64,000 bases of DNA from Crotalaria pallida (Eukaryota; Streptophyta; Magnoliopsida; Fabales; Fabaceae). The position numbers and the translations under genes were made by a program. Positions 33,774 through 45,079 of the stretch are shown one piece after another. Below the pieces are notes generated by a model. That model was not told where the DNA came from. It worked only from the letters and a program-made list of their open reading frames with translations, and searched no databases. The stretch spans positions 70,823,001 through 70,887,000 of the forward strand of contig CM075656.1 in NCBI GenBank assembly GCA_037953625.1, given 5' to 3'. Numbering within the stretch: the stretch's first letter is position 1; each line of letters starts with the position of its first letter.

Positions 33774-34690
33774 TCCATCTCCGACTCGTTCAAGCTATCT
33801 GTCGTGATCAAGGTCCTTTGCGAAGCAAGGCCTTGCCTACAACTGTGGGGCTGAATGACCCTATTCACAGAGTCGCCATCGCCCTTTGTTGCTAAAGCAC
33901 GGGATTATAAATTAAATAAAATAATAAGATAAAGCATGATCTTGAACTCGAGAGATTCTAAATTCGAGGGTTGGTTACGAATTAGGAAAGGTATTAGCAC
34001 CCCAACTGACTCTTCGAAAACGGTACCTTAATTGATCATGTTGACGATATTTAATATATTAATTTTATCGATTATTTTTTTAAAAAAAGAACAAAAATTA
34101 ATTTTTTTTTTGTGCTTGACAGAATGTGCCTGCTCCTACCTATCCCTCGGTACAATAGGGAACTCAAGAGTCAAGACTATGTAGTTCTTTTTAGAAAATA
34201 TTGTTGGTTGATTGGTTTTAATTTTTTTTAAATGATTTAATTTTTTGGGAAAATCGAGGTTATACGCAGTGAGCGACGACTTCTGATAAATAGATGAATA
34301 TGACTTGTTTAAGGATATATACGTAGCGATAAGAACTTTTTCCTTAATTCATATTTAATTTTTTTATGGAAGTCGAAGTTACACTAGGCGAACGACGACT
34401 TCCAAATAAATAAATAGATAAAAGTGGTGGACAATAATAAATTTTTTAAGCACAGAAAGTGATTAATTGCGTTTAATCCATTTTGGGTGGAAGATGAAGT
34501 TACATTAGCCGATCGACGACTTTTCAAAAGAGTAATGTGAAATTTCTTTCTTAATCACGACAACCATAGACATTTCATTTCTGTATGAAACAATTAAACA
34601 TATTTAATTCTTTCTTACAAAAGCCAAGGTTATACAAGAAGAGCGACAACTTCCAACAGGCCATAAATATATAAGGCCTCGGGATACACT
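33774..34690. repeat. Retroelement-derived sequence with a diverged 120-bp repeat
   Basis: CAGAGTCGCCATCG near 33868-33880 resembles the complement of a tRNA-Arg primer-binding site. It is followed by sequence of Ogre-like LTR character (GGAAAGGTATTAGCACCCC). Four diverged copies of a TCGAAGTTACAC..GAACGACGACTTCC motif start near 34251, 34370, 34490 and 34620. No coding sequence was seen. The Ogre assignment is tentative. Confidence 0.35.
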
Positions 34691-34836
34691 TCCCCCTTTT
34701 TTTTCCAGAATTTTTCATAAAATCTTTGCAAGCTACTTTATTAGTATCTTTATTGATATTTTTAGAAGCAAAATCAAGCTCATATAAACTATCTGGATAT
34801 AATAACTTGTATTAGGCAGTAAGACAAAAATGCTAA

Positions 34837-35603
34837 GAGTGGAGCTTTTGCCACCCCACTCTAGACTTTACACACCACACTTATTAATTTATTTCTAAAA
34901 TTATCCTTTCCATCATCCCTTTCACTGCACCTTCTTCTTCTTCTTTTCATATTCACACACCCCACTCCTATTCACAGAAGATAAAAAAAACAACTCCCTC
35001 CTTCATAACACACTAAACACTCTCTCTTTCTTCCCAACATAACTCCAAAAAGAATAGCTAGACAAGAACACAAAATCAGTAACAATTCCAATAGCCAAGG
35101 GAACAAAACAAAGGGGTTTCCAATTTCATGTCCAATAAATCATTAACGACATAAGCAAACAAATTTTTCATCTCAAACCTATTGCAATCCAAGAACAGTT
35201 GAACACACTTGCAAACTAATCCAAATACACTATCCTAGAACTTTCCTTCGCATCAACCCTTTACAAGGGTGCAAAAAAAGAGCCTAATTTTCATAGCGAA
35301 CCCTTCATTGTTATTATTATTTTTTTATAGGCAAATACTTTATTCTTTTTTTTTAGGGGGGAGGGATAAAGCGTAGTCACCAATTTGTCTTGAACACAGA
35401 GAAAGTTATGTTGGGAAGAAGGAGGAAGTGTTTAATGTTGAGGATGAGGGAGTTGTTTTGTTTTTCCTGAATGAGAGCGGGATATGTGAATATGAAAAAG
35501 GAGAAGGAGGTGAAATGAAAGGGATAATGAAAAAGGTAATTTTTGAAATAAATTAATAAGTAGGATGTGTAAAGTCTAGATTGGAGTGTCAAAAGTCTCA
35601 CTC
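34837..35603. mobile_element. TIR element (MULE-like MITE)
   Basis: Inverted repeats of about 70 bp are present: the left end starts GAGTGGAGCTTTTGCCACCC with TCTAGACTTTACACA, and the right end carries the complement (TGTGTAAAGTCTAGATTGG..GTCTCACTC). The interior is non-coding. A target duplication was not clear. Confidence 0.6.
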
Positions 35604-37260
35604 AAAAGCAATTGCAAAAGAACATGTACCATGTACAAAGCAAAAGAGAGAGAGAGAGTAAAAAAAAACTTACACAAAAAAAAAATTAAATTCAAATGGG
35701 CCAAGTCCAAACCATAAGCATTCATTCAACCCGATAAATATTTTCGCCACCCCACTAAATTTATGGCATTTCACTAATGGCTTATGATTTTACTCGCAAC
35801 CAATTGGTGAATATGGTCATGGGATGAGGATTCTCTGTCCCAAAACTTCTTGTCTCCCTGTCTTTAACCAATTAAACTTCATCAAATATTACAAAAATGT
35901 CATCATAGTGAGAAAATTATTTTTAAGTTTTCTAAAATTTGTGTAATAGATACAGGTTCAGGCTCTGAGACAACAAATCTTTGTACATGGTCATGACCTA
36001 GGAAATCTTTTTTAAGGTCATGATTGGTGAAAAAAATCATGATCAAGGAATAGCACATACAATATGGGCTAACAAAAATATTTCTCTTTAAAATAATTAA
36101 ACACAATAGAAATAGTAGAACATATATAACAACAGTACAGTAGAAACAAGAAAGAAAGGGGTCAAAAGAGGGGATTTAGAGCAGACAGAAGAAGAATTAT
36201 GAAAGAGCAAACCAGTACGGGGAAGGAAGATGGTACGCGGGGTTGGGTTGGCGGTGGCCACGATGAGGTGTTGCGGCTGGTGGGGGAAGATAGAGACGCC
36301 GTGGACGTGGAGAGACAGAGACTGCGTGAAAGAGGTAGGGAGTGGGGCTGAGAGAGAGAGATGGTATTGGTGGGTCAGCGGCTCAAGTGTTGTCTTTGTC
36401 ATTAATGCTTGTGCATAATTTTCTTTCTCTTCTGTTCATCCATCCTGCATGAAATCAACAATGACTGCTGAAATTTGACTTCGAATATGACTGCATGAGG
36501 TCGGATATATCATATATATGAGGATGATGTTTGGTTTGGTTTGGTTTGTGTGTGTTGATGAAGGGGCGGCCATGAAAGATTTGGAGGACAGACCACAGCT
36601 GTGCTATATCTTTGACTATAGAGAAAATTAATAAACCCAGAATGAAGAAGCTCTATATGATAATAATTGAATATTTTTGGATTGGGTAGATGGACTCAAA
36701 TATTAGGCCAAAGAAAAGGAATAAATATATCCTGTGCAAGTGTGCATATTGAGAAAGGAAGCACTTTTAAAAGAAATTTAATAAACCTAGAATGGAGAAG
36801 CTCTATATTCTTTTTCTTCATTTTGAAGGGGGATAAAATTGGATATTCACATTACAATCTGTTCATCACAGTGACCTATTCTTAAAAATCTTGCTCTTTA
36901 GTAATTACGTACCATGCTGCAAGAGTGCAAGACAAGCCACAAGTGCATAGAAGCTAAGTGAGAGGAAATTTCATTTAAGTAATTATTAGTGGACTGATTA
37001 ATAAAAAAAATTGAAGTAATTAGTTTAACAAGTTCATTTTCATTAGTGGACGATGACACTGTTAATTAGCAACTTAAACAAGGATACACAATTAAATGAC
37101 TAGTCAAAATCTAATTAGTACAAAATGTGTGTACGTGTGTGTAAATCTAACTGCATGGCATATGTGCATGTGGTCCTCCAAGCTATAAGTTTGAGCATAT
37201 GCGCTTTAAAAGTAATTGGTCCCTAATCTATAATTCTATATACACCACAGCTACTTTTAT
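35604..37260. other. Intergenic DNA with one unassigned small reading frame
   Basis: A short AG repeat lies at about 35645-35660. The minus-strand frame 36097-36402 (101 codons, starts MTKTTLEPLTHQYH, contains HGVSIFPHQPQHLIVATANP) lies in a locally GC-richer patch and could be a gene fragment, but it shows no known domain. Nothing else was recognised. Confidence 0.3.
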
Positions 37261-37261
37261 A

Positions 37262-38030
37262 CTTTATCCGATCTTAGATGTAATATCCATTCGAGATTTT
37301 TTACTTAAAAAAAAAAACAATTAAATTTGTTAAAAATATTGAAAATGTAAAAATTTAATATATTTTTTTAAAACTATACTTATAATTATTTTTGGATTAT
37401 AAAAAGTTTGAGTAAATAAATATATTTGTTAAAAAATAAATATTTTTAAAAATTAAAATAAAATCTTATAAATAGAATCAGGGCAAGATAGCGCGAGTAT
37501 CTATCATCCAATCAATTCTAATTGCATAAAGGTCAACTTTTTTAAAAGCCGATTGATTATAACTTCTGTAGTTCAATTCATTCATCCCCAATTTCCTTTT
37601 TGGGTATAGGTGTTTAACATGTGCACCTTTTGCTAATCCATTTCATCAATTATTATAATAAGTCATACTTAATTATATTTAAAAAAAGGAAATTAATTAC
37701 ATTTTTTGAACCTTTAAAAAGTTATTTTAACATTATAATATTATTTTCATATTTTATTCGGTCCTATATATAAGATTTATTTGAGATTTTTCACTTTTAT
37801 TAAAAAAGGTAGTTAGTTTTTTAGTGATATTGGAAATATGAACATTTGATATACCTTTTCAAAACTACTCTTATAATTATTATTGAGACTCTAAAAAGTG
37901 TTAAGTAAATATGAGTGTTTGTTAAAAAAAAAGTAATTACATGCTATTGGAAATTGAAATGAGATCTTATAAATACGATCAAAATAAAAGTCCCAAAATG
38001 ATCTTATATATAAGACAGGTGGGAGTAACT
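37262..38030. repeat. Two diverged MITE-like sequences
   Basis: The stretch about 37750-38028 has complementary ends (CGGTCCTATATATAAGAT and ATCTTATATATAAGACAGG) and an interior like the Stowaway-type copies. About 37262-37490 has weaker versions of the same words. Ends are not exact. Confidence 0.4.
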
Positions 38031-38244
38031 TATATTAGAAATCTCATAAATATATTGTTTCGCATTAATGAACAAATGAAAAAAAAATACGTCTTAAAAC
38101 ATACAAAATAACTTGTAAATAAAATCAAATTATTTTAAAATGTGACTTATAAATATAAGCTAATGAAATATATTATTGTAGTAGTTGCTTAGAAAAAAAT
38201 AGTACTAGTTCTACAACTACATATATTTATTTTTCATTAGGCTT

Positions 38245-38400
38245 ATTTAAATTTTTAGTTCATGAATTTAAATGCTCTTTTGGAATTGATCCTTAAACTT
38301 TTTTCGATGCTTTGAGTCCCTAAACTTTGCTCAAATTTTGGAAATGGTCCTTTCATCACTTAAGTGGTGATATGATCGTTCGCCACATCGATAGGTTAAG
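38245..38400. repeat. Dispersed repeat, copy 1
   Basis: Shares TTTTTCGATGCTTTG, AACTTTGCTCAAATTTT and CACTTAAGTGGTGATATG-type words in the same order with 49915-50075. It is probably the arm of a MULE-type non-autonomous element. There is no coding content. Confidence 0.55.
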
Positions 38401-39808
38401 CTTAAGTAAATCTCTACAAATATTTTTTTTAAAAAAACTACAAATAATATCTTTGAAAATGGGAAACTAATATTTGAGAAATAATGGATTTATCTTCCCA
38501 ACATTTTCTTCCTTTTACTTGATTGATTATCATCAATCTAAGGTTAAGATTAAGCAAACTTTTTGTTTTCCTTTTCAAGGAAGTTCTTCAATGATACCTT
38601 TTGCACTTATTTTGATGCACCCATTTTATTTTATATATAAAATTTCTTTTTTCTCTCATCTTCAACCCTCAATCTTCAACTTACTTCCTCCATTTAACTT
38701 GGTGTTTATACCAATTAATCCACCATCGCAGTGCACTTCCACTACTCTACTAGCATTGATATCCCCCCCCCCCCCCCCTAACCCCCACTACATACTTTGT
38801 CTCCACCAACATCTCCATCTCTAATACTATCAAGCCCAACCTCATGACATTTATCTTCAAAATCCAACTAACATGTTTAAGGTGATGGGTGTAGGTGGCA
38901 GTAGTAATGACTATTGCCATAGTTTGAGTTGGTGGGTGAAGGTGACAACAATGGTGGCAATCGCTGTAGTTGAATGGTGGCTATATAAAAAAGTTAGGTT
39001 GCGGTGGGTTAAAACAACAACGGCAAAGTAATCATTCTCCTTTTTTTCTTCTTTTAACTCTCAACCCTCAAACATTTTAAGTAATACATCAATATTAATG
39101 AGAAAAGGGAGTATGGAATTAAAAAACTCAAACGGAAACATTGAAGAATTTTCCTCCTTTTTAATAATTTCGGTTTTGGGTTGGCAACTAATCCTTAACC
39201 TGATAAAATAATTTTTTATAGGTGAACACTTTTTTTTAATGAACCCTAATTTGTTAACTTTATGTCTCATATTTCTCCCACTTAAGCTGGCTCTAATTAA
39301 TATTATTTGTGATTAAGAAAAAGATGTCTACATTAGTAGGGGTCTAGTGTTGTGATCGATTGTGAAACTCTGATATTCCAAAAAAAAAAAAAAGAAGAAG
39401 ATTATCAATGTCATACATGTGTTGGATGCTGATAAATTTCGATATGTGATTTAGGTAAATTTATAATTGTTTTTATAAATTTGTATTAACATATTATAAA
39501 TTATATTGTATCTTAAATTTAAACGAATTCTCTAATTTTCATGTATATCCACAACTTGTCATATCCACGTGGAACTAAATATTCGAGCTTTATAATGGTC
39601 GGGTGGTGGCATTTTGTTGGATGGAATGGCCGTAAGTGGGCAGTTTTTCTTGTTCTAGATGTAAATATTTTGGTTCACACCTTCATCCTGTTTTTTTTTT
39701 TTTTTTTTTATTCAGCTTTGATTAATATATCAATCTTCTATTTAAAAAAATTTATATTATTAGAAAAAAAATTATTTATTGATTTTGTTAACTTTGATTC
39801 AAGATTAA
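38401..39808. other. AT-rich intergenic DNA with homopolymers
   Basis: Contains a run of 16 C (38763-38778) and 19 T (39691-39709). The 116-codon frame at 38474-38824 and the 118-codon frame at 39541-39897 lack recognisable features. No gene is supported. Confidence 0.45.
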
Positions 39809-40806
39809 AGATCTGTTTGACAAAACTAACTTATAGCTGTGAACTTGTAGCTGATAACTGTGAGCTTATGGCTGATAGCTGTGAACCTAGCTTATAGCTG
39901 TGGGATTATAGCTGTGAGTTTATAGCTGTATAGCTAGCTTATTGAATTAGAGCTGTTTGCCAAAACTAGTTGTGCAACTAATTTAAACATGTTAAATGAC
40001 TGAAAAGTACATAACATGTAGAATAATAATTAATATTGACATTCATGTTCAATGACGATAATACTACACTAGTAGCTTATAGAGAAAGACATATACTTCA
40101 TTCATATAGATATAAATGATAAAAAAATTATAACATTCATAATAATTATTACTAAGTACTACTGCACTTTAAACATTTTTATTATTTTTATAAAAATGTC
40201 ACGATATCTTTATTAACAATGACACGAAAGAAGGACAAAACTTTTAGCCTATTGATTGGACACACCGCCATCACAAAATCACACAAATCCAATCTGAACC
40301 TAATTCACAAAATAAAAAAAAATAAAATAAAAATTGAGGATAATAAAAAAGTGAAAGAGAAATTTGATGATCAATGTTGAAATAAATATCACATACCTTT
40401 ATGTCTCCTGAATCAATAGTTAAATATAGGATTTCTTTATAAGTGGTTTTGGTGTGGTGCGTACAGATGTTGAATATATAGAAAGATTCTAGGTTTTTGG
40501 GTTTGAGGAAAAAAAGTAAAAAATTTGGGGGGTAATATTAATTCGGGTCAGAATAAATAATAATATAATTTAATAAAAAAAAAGGGTAAAATTGAGATAT
40601 GATTTATTAAAAGCTCTTATTTTTTTCTCAAAACTACCTTATGTAGCTTTCTAAAAGCTAGCTTTCAAAAGGTATAAGCTTCCTTTTTGAAAGTTATAAG
40701 CTTCTTTTATTTTTTGTTCACCAAACAGCTCTAGTAGCTTATTGACCAAATCAATAAGCTAAAAGCTACTAGATAAGTTATAAGCTTGTCATACCAAACA
40801 CACTCT
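39809..40806. mobile_element. hAT-type non-autonomous element
   Basis: The left end AGATCTGTTTGACAAAAC and right end CATACCAAACACACTCT are diverged inverted repeats. The adjacent subterminal parts are filled with AGCTTATAGCT / AAGCTTATAAC words. The 8-bp flanks AAGATTAA (39801-39808) and AAGATAAG (40807-40814) are similar. There is no transposase frame. Confidence 0.5.
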
Positions 40807-40824
40807 AAGATAAGAAACTAAAAC

Positions 40825-40850
40825 ATATATATATATATATATATATATAT
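40825..40850. repeat. (AT)n microsatellite
   Basis: An uninterrupted AT dinucleotide run of about 26 bases. Confidence 0.9.
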
Positions 40851-41339
40851 TAAAGAAAACTCATTTATAACATAAAAACTAGGTGGAGTTAATTTTAAAA
40901 TGTACATTTGCCTTATTTCTTTCTTATCCTCGGCAGAGGGGAAAAAAACCTTATTTTTATTCTCAATCCTTTCTATTTCAACTTTATAATCATTGATAAA
41001 AAAAATTGCTTTAAAAATTAAAATAGTAGATGTACCAAAAAAAAAAAAAAATACAACCGAATAAGTGGTGGCAAATGGTTCATGTGTCGGTTCAAGATGC
41101 CACATGGTCACAACTCACAAGTGATTTTTTTCCTCTCACACAATTCTATTCCTTCACCAAAGTTCTTACTTGTATTGAAGATAAAGTAATATTACATCAA
41201 CATCTAGAATCGATATTTGATTTCAATATTTGTTATTTCTTTTATGAGATAAGTAAATGTTAGATTCAAATGATAATTTCGAATATTCACATAATATTAA
41301 TCAAAAAATAATTATGAAAAATGCTAACAATAATTTTAA

Positions 41340-41915
41340 AGGGTATTATTTTTTTAATGAAAGCAAAACTTTTATATAATAAATGAGTACAAGGGTATTC
41401 ACCCATATAAAAAAAGGGTTACATCAAGAAGGATTAGTTACACAAGAAGCAAGCAATACAAACCAAGGGATTATTATATCACATACCAAAATTAAAGGAA
41501 ATAGATTTACTCTTTGCCCAAACCCATTTTCAAGACCTGAGCTTGATTAAATCCATAACTTGTATATAAGTTGTCTGCTTTCCTTGAAAAACAACCTCAT
41601 TTCGCAATAACCAGATAAACCAAGTTACCACCATTCCATGAAAAACATCCAGCGGTTGATTGCCACCAACAGACCAATCCAAAAACAGGGAAGAGAACAC
41701 CTCCACATAAGCACTACTCACAGAATAACTCCCGCTATTATCCTTTGTCCAACCCCAACTAAGAAGAGTTAATAACTGCTGCAGCAAAAAATTATCACAC
41801 ACGGCCTCATCCAGGGAAAGAAGAGGTAACTGCTGCAGCAACGAATTCAGTAACTCCTCCTCCCAAATAAAAAGATCCTGACGCCACTCGAAATTCCAAG
41901 TCCAGCCTTTAAGGG
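41340..41915 (-). pseudogene. LINE (non-LTR retrotransposon) 3' remnant
   Basis: The minus strand encodes WTWNFEWRQDLFIWEEELL, then LLSWGWTKDNSGSYSVSSAY and MVVTWFIWLLRNEVVFQGKQ. These are typical of the C-terminal zf-RVT part and following domain of plant LINE reverse transcriptases. The Cys/His core between SSAY and the last block appears deleted. The left part continues towards KWVWAKS. Confidence 0.65.
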
Positions 41916-42226
41916 TTATTATATAAAGGGTATTATTTAAAAAGTTACTTATTCGGTTTCATAATTTTTGGTCTTTTAGACTCAGGCGATGTGTATTTTA
42001 TCTAAAATGTCCATATTTAATATTTATTAAAAATTGTAGTAGTATTTATTTTTTAAAGTAAGTGTGCTCATTATTTAATGCATAACGGTTTAGAGATAAG
42101 AGATGATAAAAATAAAATTAATTAAGATTGAGAGAAATGATTAAATAGAGGATTAAAGTTGGAAAAAAAATATATTTATGTATATAAATTGTAGAAGGAC
42201 AAAAAGATATGGAATGAAAAAAAAAA

Positions 42227-42891
42227 GGCTTAATCATGTCACAAGTCGCTTGGGATACTTTTGTCAGATACCCTCATTTTTTTTTCCATTGTCTGACTCC
42301 CCGAAATTACTTCTAAGTTTATCATTTACCCTTACTACCAATTCTGGTCATTTTGTTGACATGTAACATTGGAATCCTGATCACATGCAGAAGGTTAAAC
42401 ACCTCGTACCCCGTGAGCGAAGATCATTTTTTTAAAAAATTTAAAAAACTAAAAAACTTAATATTTTTTTTTATATTTTTAGTTAAATAAAACAAGAAAA
42501 AAAAAAAGAATTGAAGAGAGAGTTCGTTTTCGTCCGTGTGACATCACGCGACACCACATGACCAACCTCCTGCGTCTGACTAGGATTTAGATGTTACATG
42601 TTATCAAAATTGGTCAGAATTGGTAATAGGGGTATAAGACAAACCCAGAAATAACTTCGGAGAGTCAAACATTTAAAAAAAAAAGTATAAGAGTATGAGT
42701 TTTGCTAAGGGCACTTGTTAAGCTTTCTAGAAGTAGAAAAAACATCAAGTCCCAAGTCTTTCTTCTCTCGTAAACTTAAAAAACTTCAACTTTCGATGCT
42801 TATAAATCATATTTAGCTTCGTAACAAGTGTCCTTCCTAAGAGTATCTGTCAAAAGTACCCCAAACTTCAGGGACTTGCGACATAATTAAG
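42227..42891. mobile_element. MULE-like MITE with long inverted arms
   Basis: The left arm (GGCTTAATCATGTCACAAGT, later TACTACCAATTCTGGTC) and the right arm (GAATTGGTAATAGGGGTA, finally GACTTGCGACATAATTAAG) are inverted matches over more than 150 bp. A-rich flanks (GAAAAAAAA) on both sides fit a 9-bp duplication but are low complexity. A smaller element at about 42704-42836 interrupts the right arm. Confidence 0.6.
42704..42836. mobile_element. Small MITE nested in the MULE-like MITE
   Basis: The ends GGGCACTTGTTAAGC and CGTAACAAGTGTCCTT are inverted repeats. The segment has no counterpart in the opposite arm of the host element, showing a later insertion. Confidence 0.5.
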
Positions 42892-43127
42892 AAAAAAAAC
42901 ATAAAAGATCAAAAATATGGAACAATGGAGTAAAAAAACTAAATTGTTATTAAAAAAATGTTATATTCAATAAATTTTTATGTATATAATTTTAATAGAA
43001 GATTATTTTTTATTAATTCTTAAAATATTTTCTTTAAAACACTCGATAATAAGATGCAATCATTACCTATCTACTCAACTGATTGACATTGAGGTGCTTA
43101 TTATTTTGGAAAGAAAGAATATAAGAA

Positions 43128-43134
43128 TATATAG
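43128..43134 (+). promoter_or_regulatory. Possible TATA box of the TCP gene
   Basis: TATATAG, followed about 30 bp on by a C/T-rich start region (CTCTACTTCATTCTC), upstream of the TCP gene. If used, the leader would contain an intron from GTAAGT (43225) to TAAAGCAG (43976), 24 bp before the ATG. Long 5' UTR introns occur in some plant TCP genes. This is inference. Confidence 0.35.
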
Positions 43135-43999
43135 GGCTTATCTCTACTTCATTCTCAGCCGTTTCTTCCATTTCTTCGTTCTTGGTTAAGCAGAAAAAGC
43201 TTAGCACACCGACTTTTCTCTCAAGTAAGTTTGTCTTGTCATTTCAGTATCTCACCACTAACATTGTACATATGAGCATCTTATTATAAAAAGCAAAAAA
43301 CATATTACATATGAGCGAGCTTTATATTCTTCTCATGCTTATGTTGTTCTCGGTGAAATCTTCATTCTATGTGTAATTTCCTATCAAAAGTCTATGTTTC
43401 TGGCTTCGATTTGGTTACATCACTATCATCACAAGTGAACTGAACTGTTTTTAAATAAGGAAAACTGATTATTTTTTTTAAAAGCAAAGAAAAGATTAAT
43501 TTCATTAAAATTAAAAAAACAACAAAACATCATTATTGTACATAATCACACCTTCTATGAAGGGTTTATCAAAGAGTACCCAATCATATTTTTTTTTGGT
43601 AAGCAAATAATTTTATTAAAAATAGAGTACCCAATCACATGCTCAAAGGGTACCCAATCTTAAGAAAAACTCATTTGATTGAAGGATTCTTTTGTGTAAA
43701 GATATCAGTGTTTTCTTCTCTCTATTAAACATCCATTTCTCTCATTTTATGATCATTGTTTTTCTTTTTTTAAACAAACTTTAATCTAATATCTTAACAA
43801 ATGGATAAATTATTTAAGATCATATATAGTGTCAATTTGGAAAGAAAATAGAGAGAATCTAGACTCTATTCCTTGTGTTTACCAGAAATTGAAAATGGAA
43901 ACTATTCTTGGTATATAATTTTGCTCTAATTATCCAAACAATTTTTTGTGCAATATACTAGAATGATGTAAAGCAGAAGATAATGAGATATTTAGTAAG

Positions 44000-44983
44000 A
44001 TGGTGACAGAAGATTATTTGAGTAAAGGCCGTCAAGCGAAGAAAGAGTCTATGGCACCATCCACTTTTTCATCAAGTTCAAGACAATGGAATGCATTAAG
44101 GAATCCAAGAATAGTGAGAATGTCAAGTGCATTTGGAGGAAAAGATAGGCATAGCAAGGTTTGCACCGTTAAGGGACTGAGGGACAGAAGGATCAGACTC
44201 TCAATACCAACAGCAATTCAGTTATATGATCTTCAACACAAGCTTGGTCTCAGCCAACCTAGCAAAGTCATAGATTGGTTGATTGAAGTCACAAAACTTG
44301 ACATTGATATGCTCCCACCACTTCAAATCCCTTATGGTTTTCATCATATATTTCATCCACAACCACAACAACAACAAACCCTATTGCCACATTATCATCA
44401 GTTTTCTCTTGGAGGCATCTATGGTGAAAATCTCTCCACATTCTTAAAAGATGATGTTAGAGGAATTCATCATCAAAATTTCTTCGCAAATAAGTCGAGT
44501 TATTGGGGTTTAGATTCACAACATTCATCATCAAGACTAAAAGGTAAGGAAGCTGAAAATTTAATAATGTCTATCTCCCAAAAATGTGAACAAGAAAATC
44601 AAGTTGGAATAATTGAAGATTATAACAATCAAGAGTTATTCTTACCTGGTTTACTAAACAATGCAATGGCATATAATAACTCCTACCATTCAGAGCCTTC
44701 AAGTTTATCTTTATCATCTCAATTTGGAAGCCAAGGACCATTATTTCCTTCTTCCTATAATGTACTTCCTCATCAGTCAACAAGTGGCAGTGGTGTGCAA
44801 TTTGCATCTTCTAATTTGGATGTGCCATCTGGTGGGGGGCAATTACTCTTTTGTCCATCTTCTGCTGCACCTGCTTCACTTTTCACTCGGTATGCTCCAT
44901 TATTTATGGCCAACTTATCAGAAGTGGAAAGTGATGATCCAAGGTCACAATTCAACCATGAAGGGGTGTACCTTAATTTGTAA
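44000..44983 (+). CDS. TCP transcription factor, class II CIN type (TCP5/TCP13/TCP17-like)
   Basis: Single-exon protein of 327 residues. The TCP domain occupies about residues 46-104. It has the basic region GGKDRHSKVCTVKGLRDRRI, the class II form with extra residues and the Lys/Arg pattern that binds GGNCCC-type sites, followed by the helix-loop-helix (SIPTAIQLYDLQHKLG, SQPSKVIDWLI). The preceding NPRIVRMSSAFGGKD is typical of the TCP5/13/17 clade, which lacks a miR319 target site; none was seen here. No R domain is present. The rest is Gln-, Ser- and His-rich, as in activation regions. The product is a nuclear regulator; relatives control leaf growth and differentiation. The start is the first ATG, followed by an uninterrupted frame. 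It is the only intact host gene seen in the window. Confidence 0.93.
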   Translation: MVTEDYLSKGRQAKKESMAPSTFSSSSRQWNALRNPRIVRMSSAFGGKDRHSKVCTVKGLRDRRIRLSIPTAIQLYDLQHKLGLSQPSKVIDWLIEVTKLDIDMLPPLQIPYGFHHIFHPQPQQQQTLLPHYHQFSLGGIYGENLSTFLKDDVRGIHHQNFFANKSSYWGLDSQHSSSRLKGKEAENLIMSISQKCEQENQVGIIEDYNNQELFLPGLLNNAMAYNNSYHSEPSSLSLSSQFGSQGPLFPSSYNVLPHQSTSGSGVQFASSNLDVPSGGGQLLFCPSSAAPASLFTRYAPLFMANLSEVESDDPRSQFNHEGVYLNL

Positions 44984-45069
44984 GTATAATGCTATACAAA
45001 TGCATGGAATAGTTGTCTTTGAATTAATTCCTTGTGGTTTATTTAGCTATCTATGGATACAAGTTATAG

Positions 45070-45075
45070 AATAAA
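45070..45075 (+). terminator. Candidate poly(A) signal of the TCP gene
   Basis: AATAAA lies 87 bp after the stop codon, in a T-rich context. Confidence 0.4.
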
Positions 45076-45079
45076 TCAA

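Noticed and set aside
36097..36402. 101-codon minus-strand frame
   Set aside because: The slightly higher GC content made it a candidate, but there is no recognisable domain, no splice partner and no homologue that I could name; it is only noted.
38763..38778. Run of 16 C
   Set aside because: An isolated homopolymer; it could be a sequencing-sensitive site, with no further structure around it.
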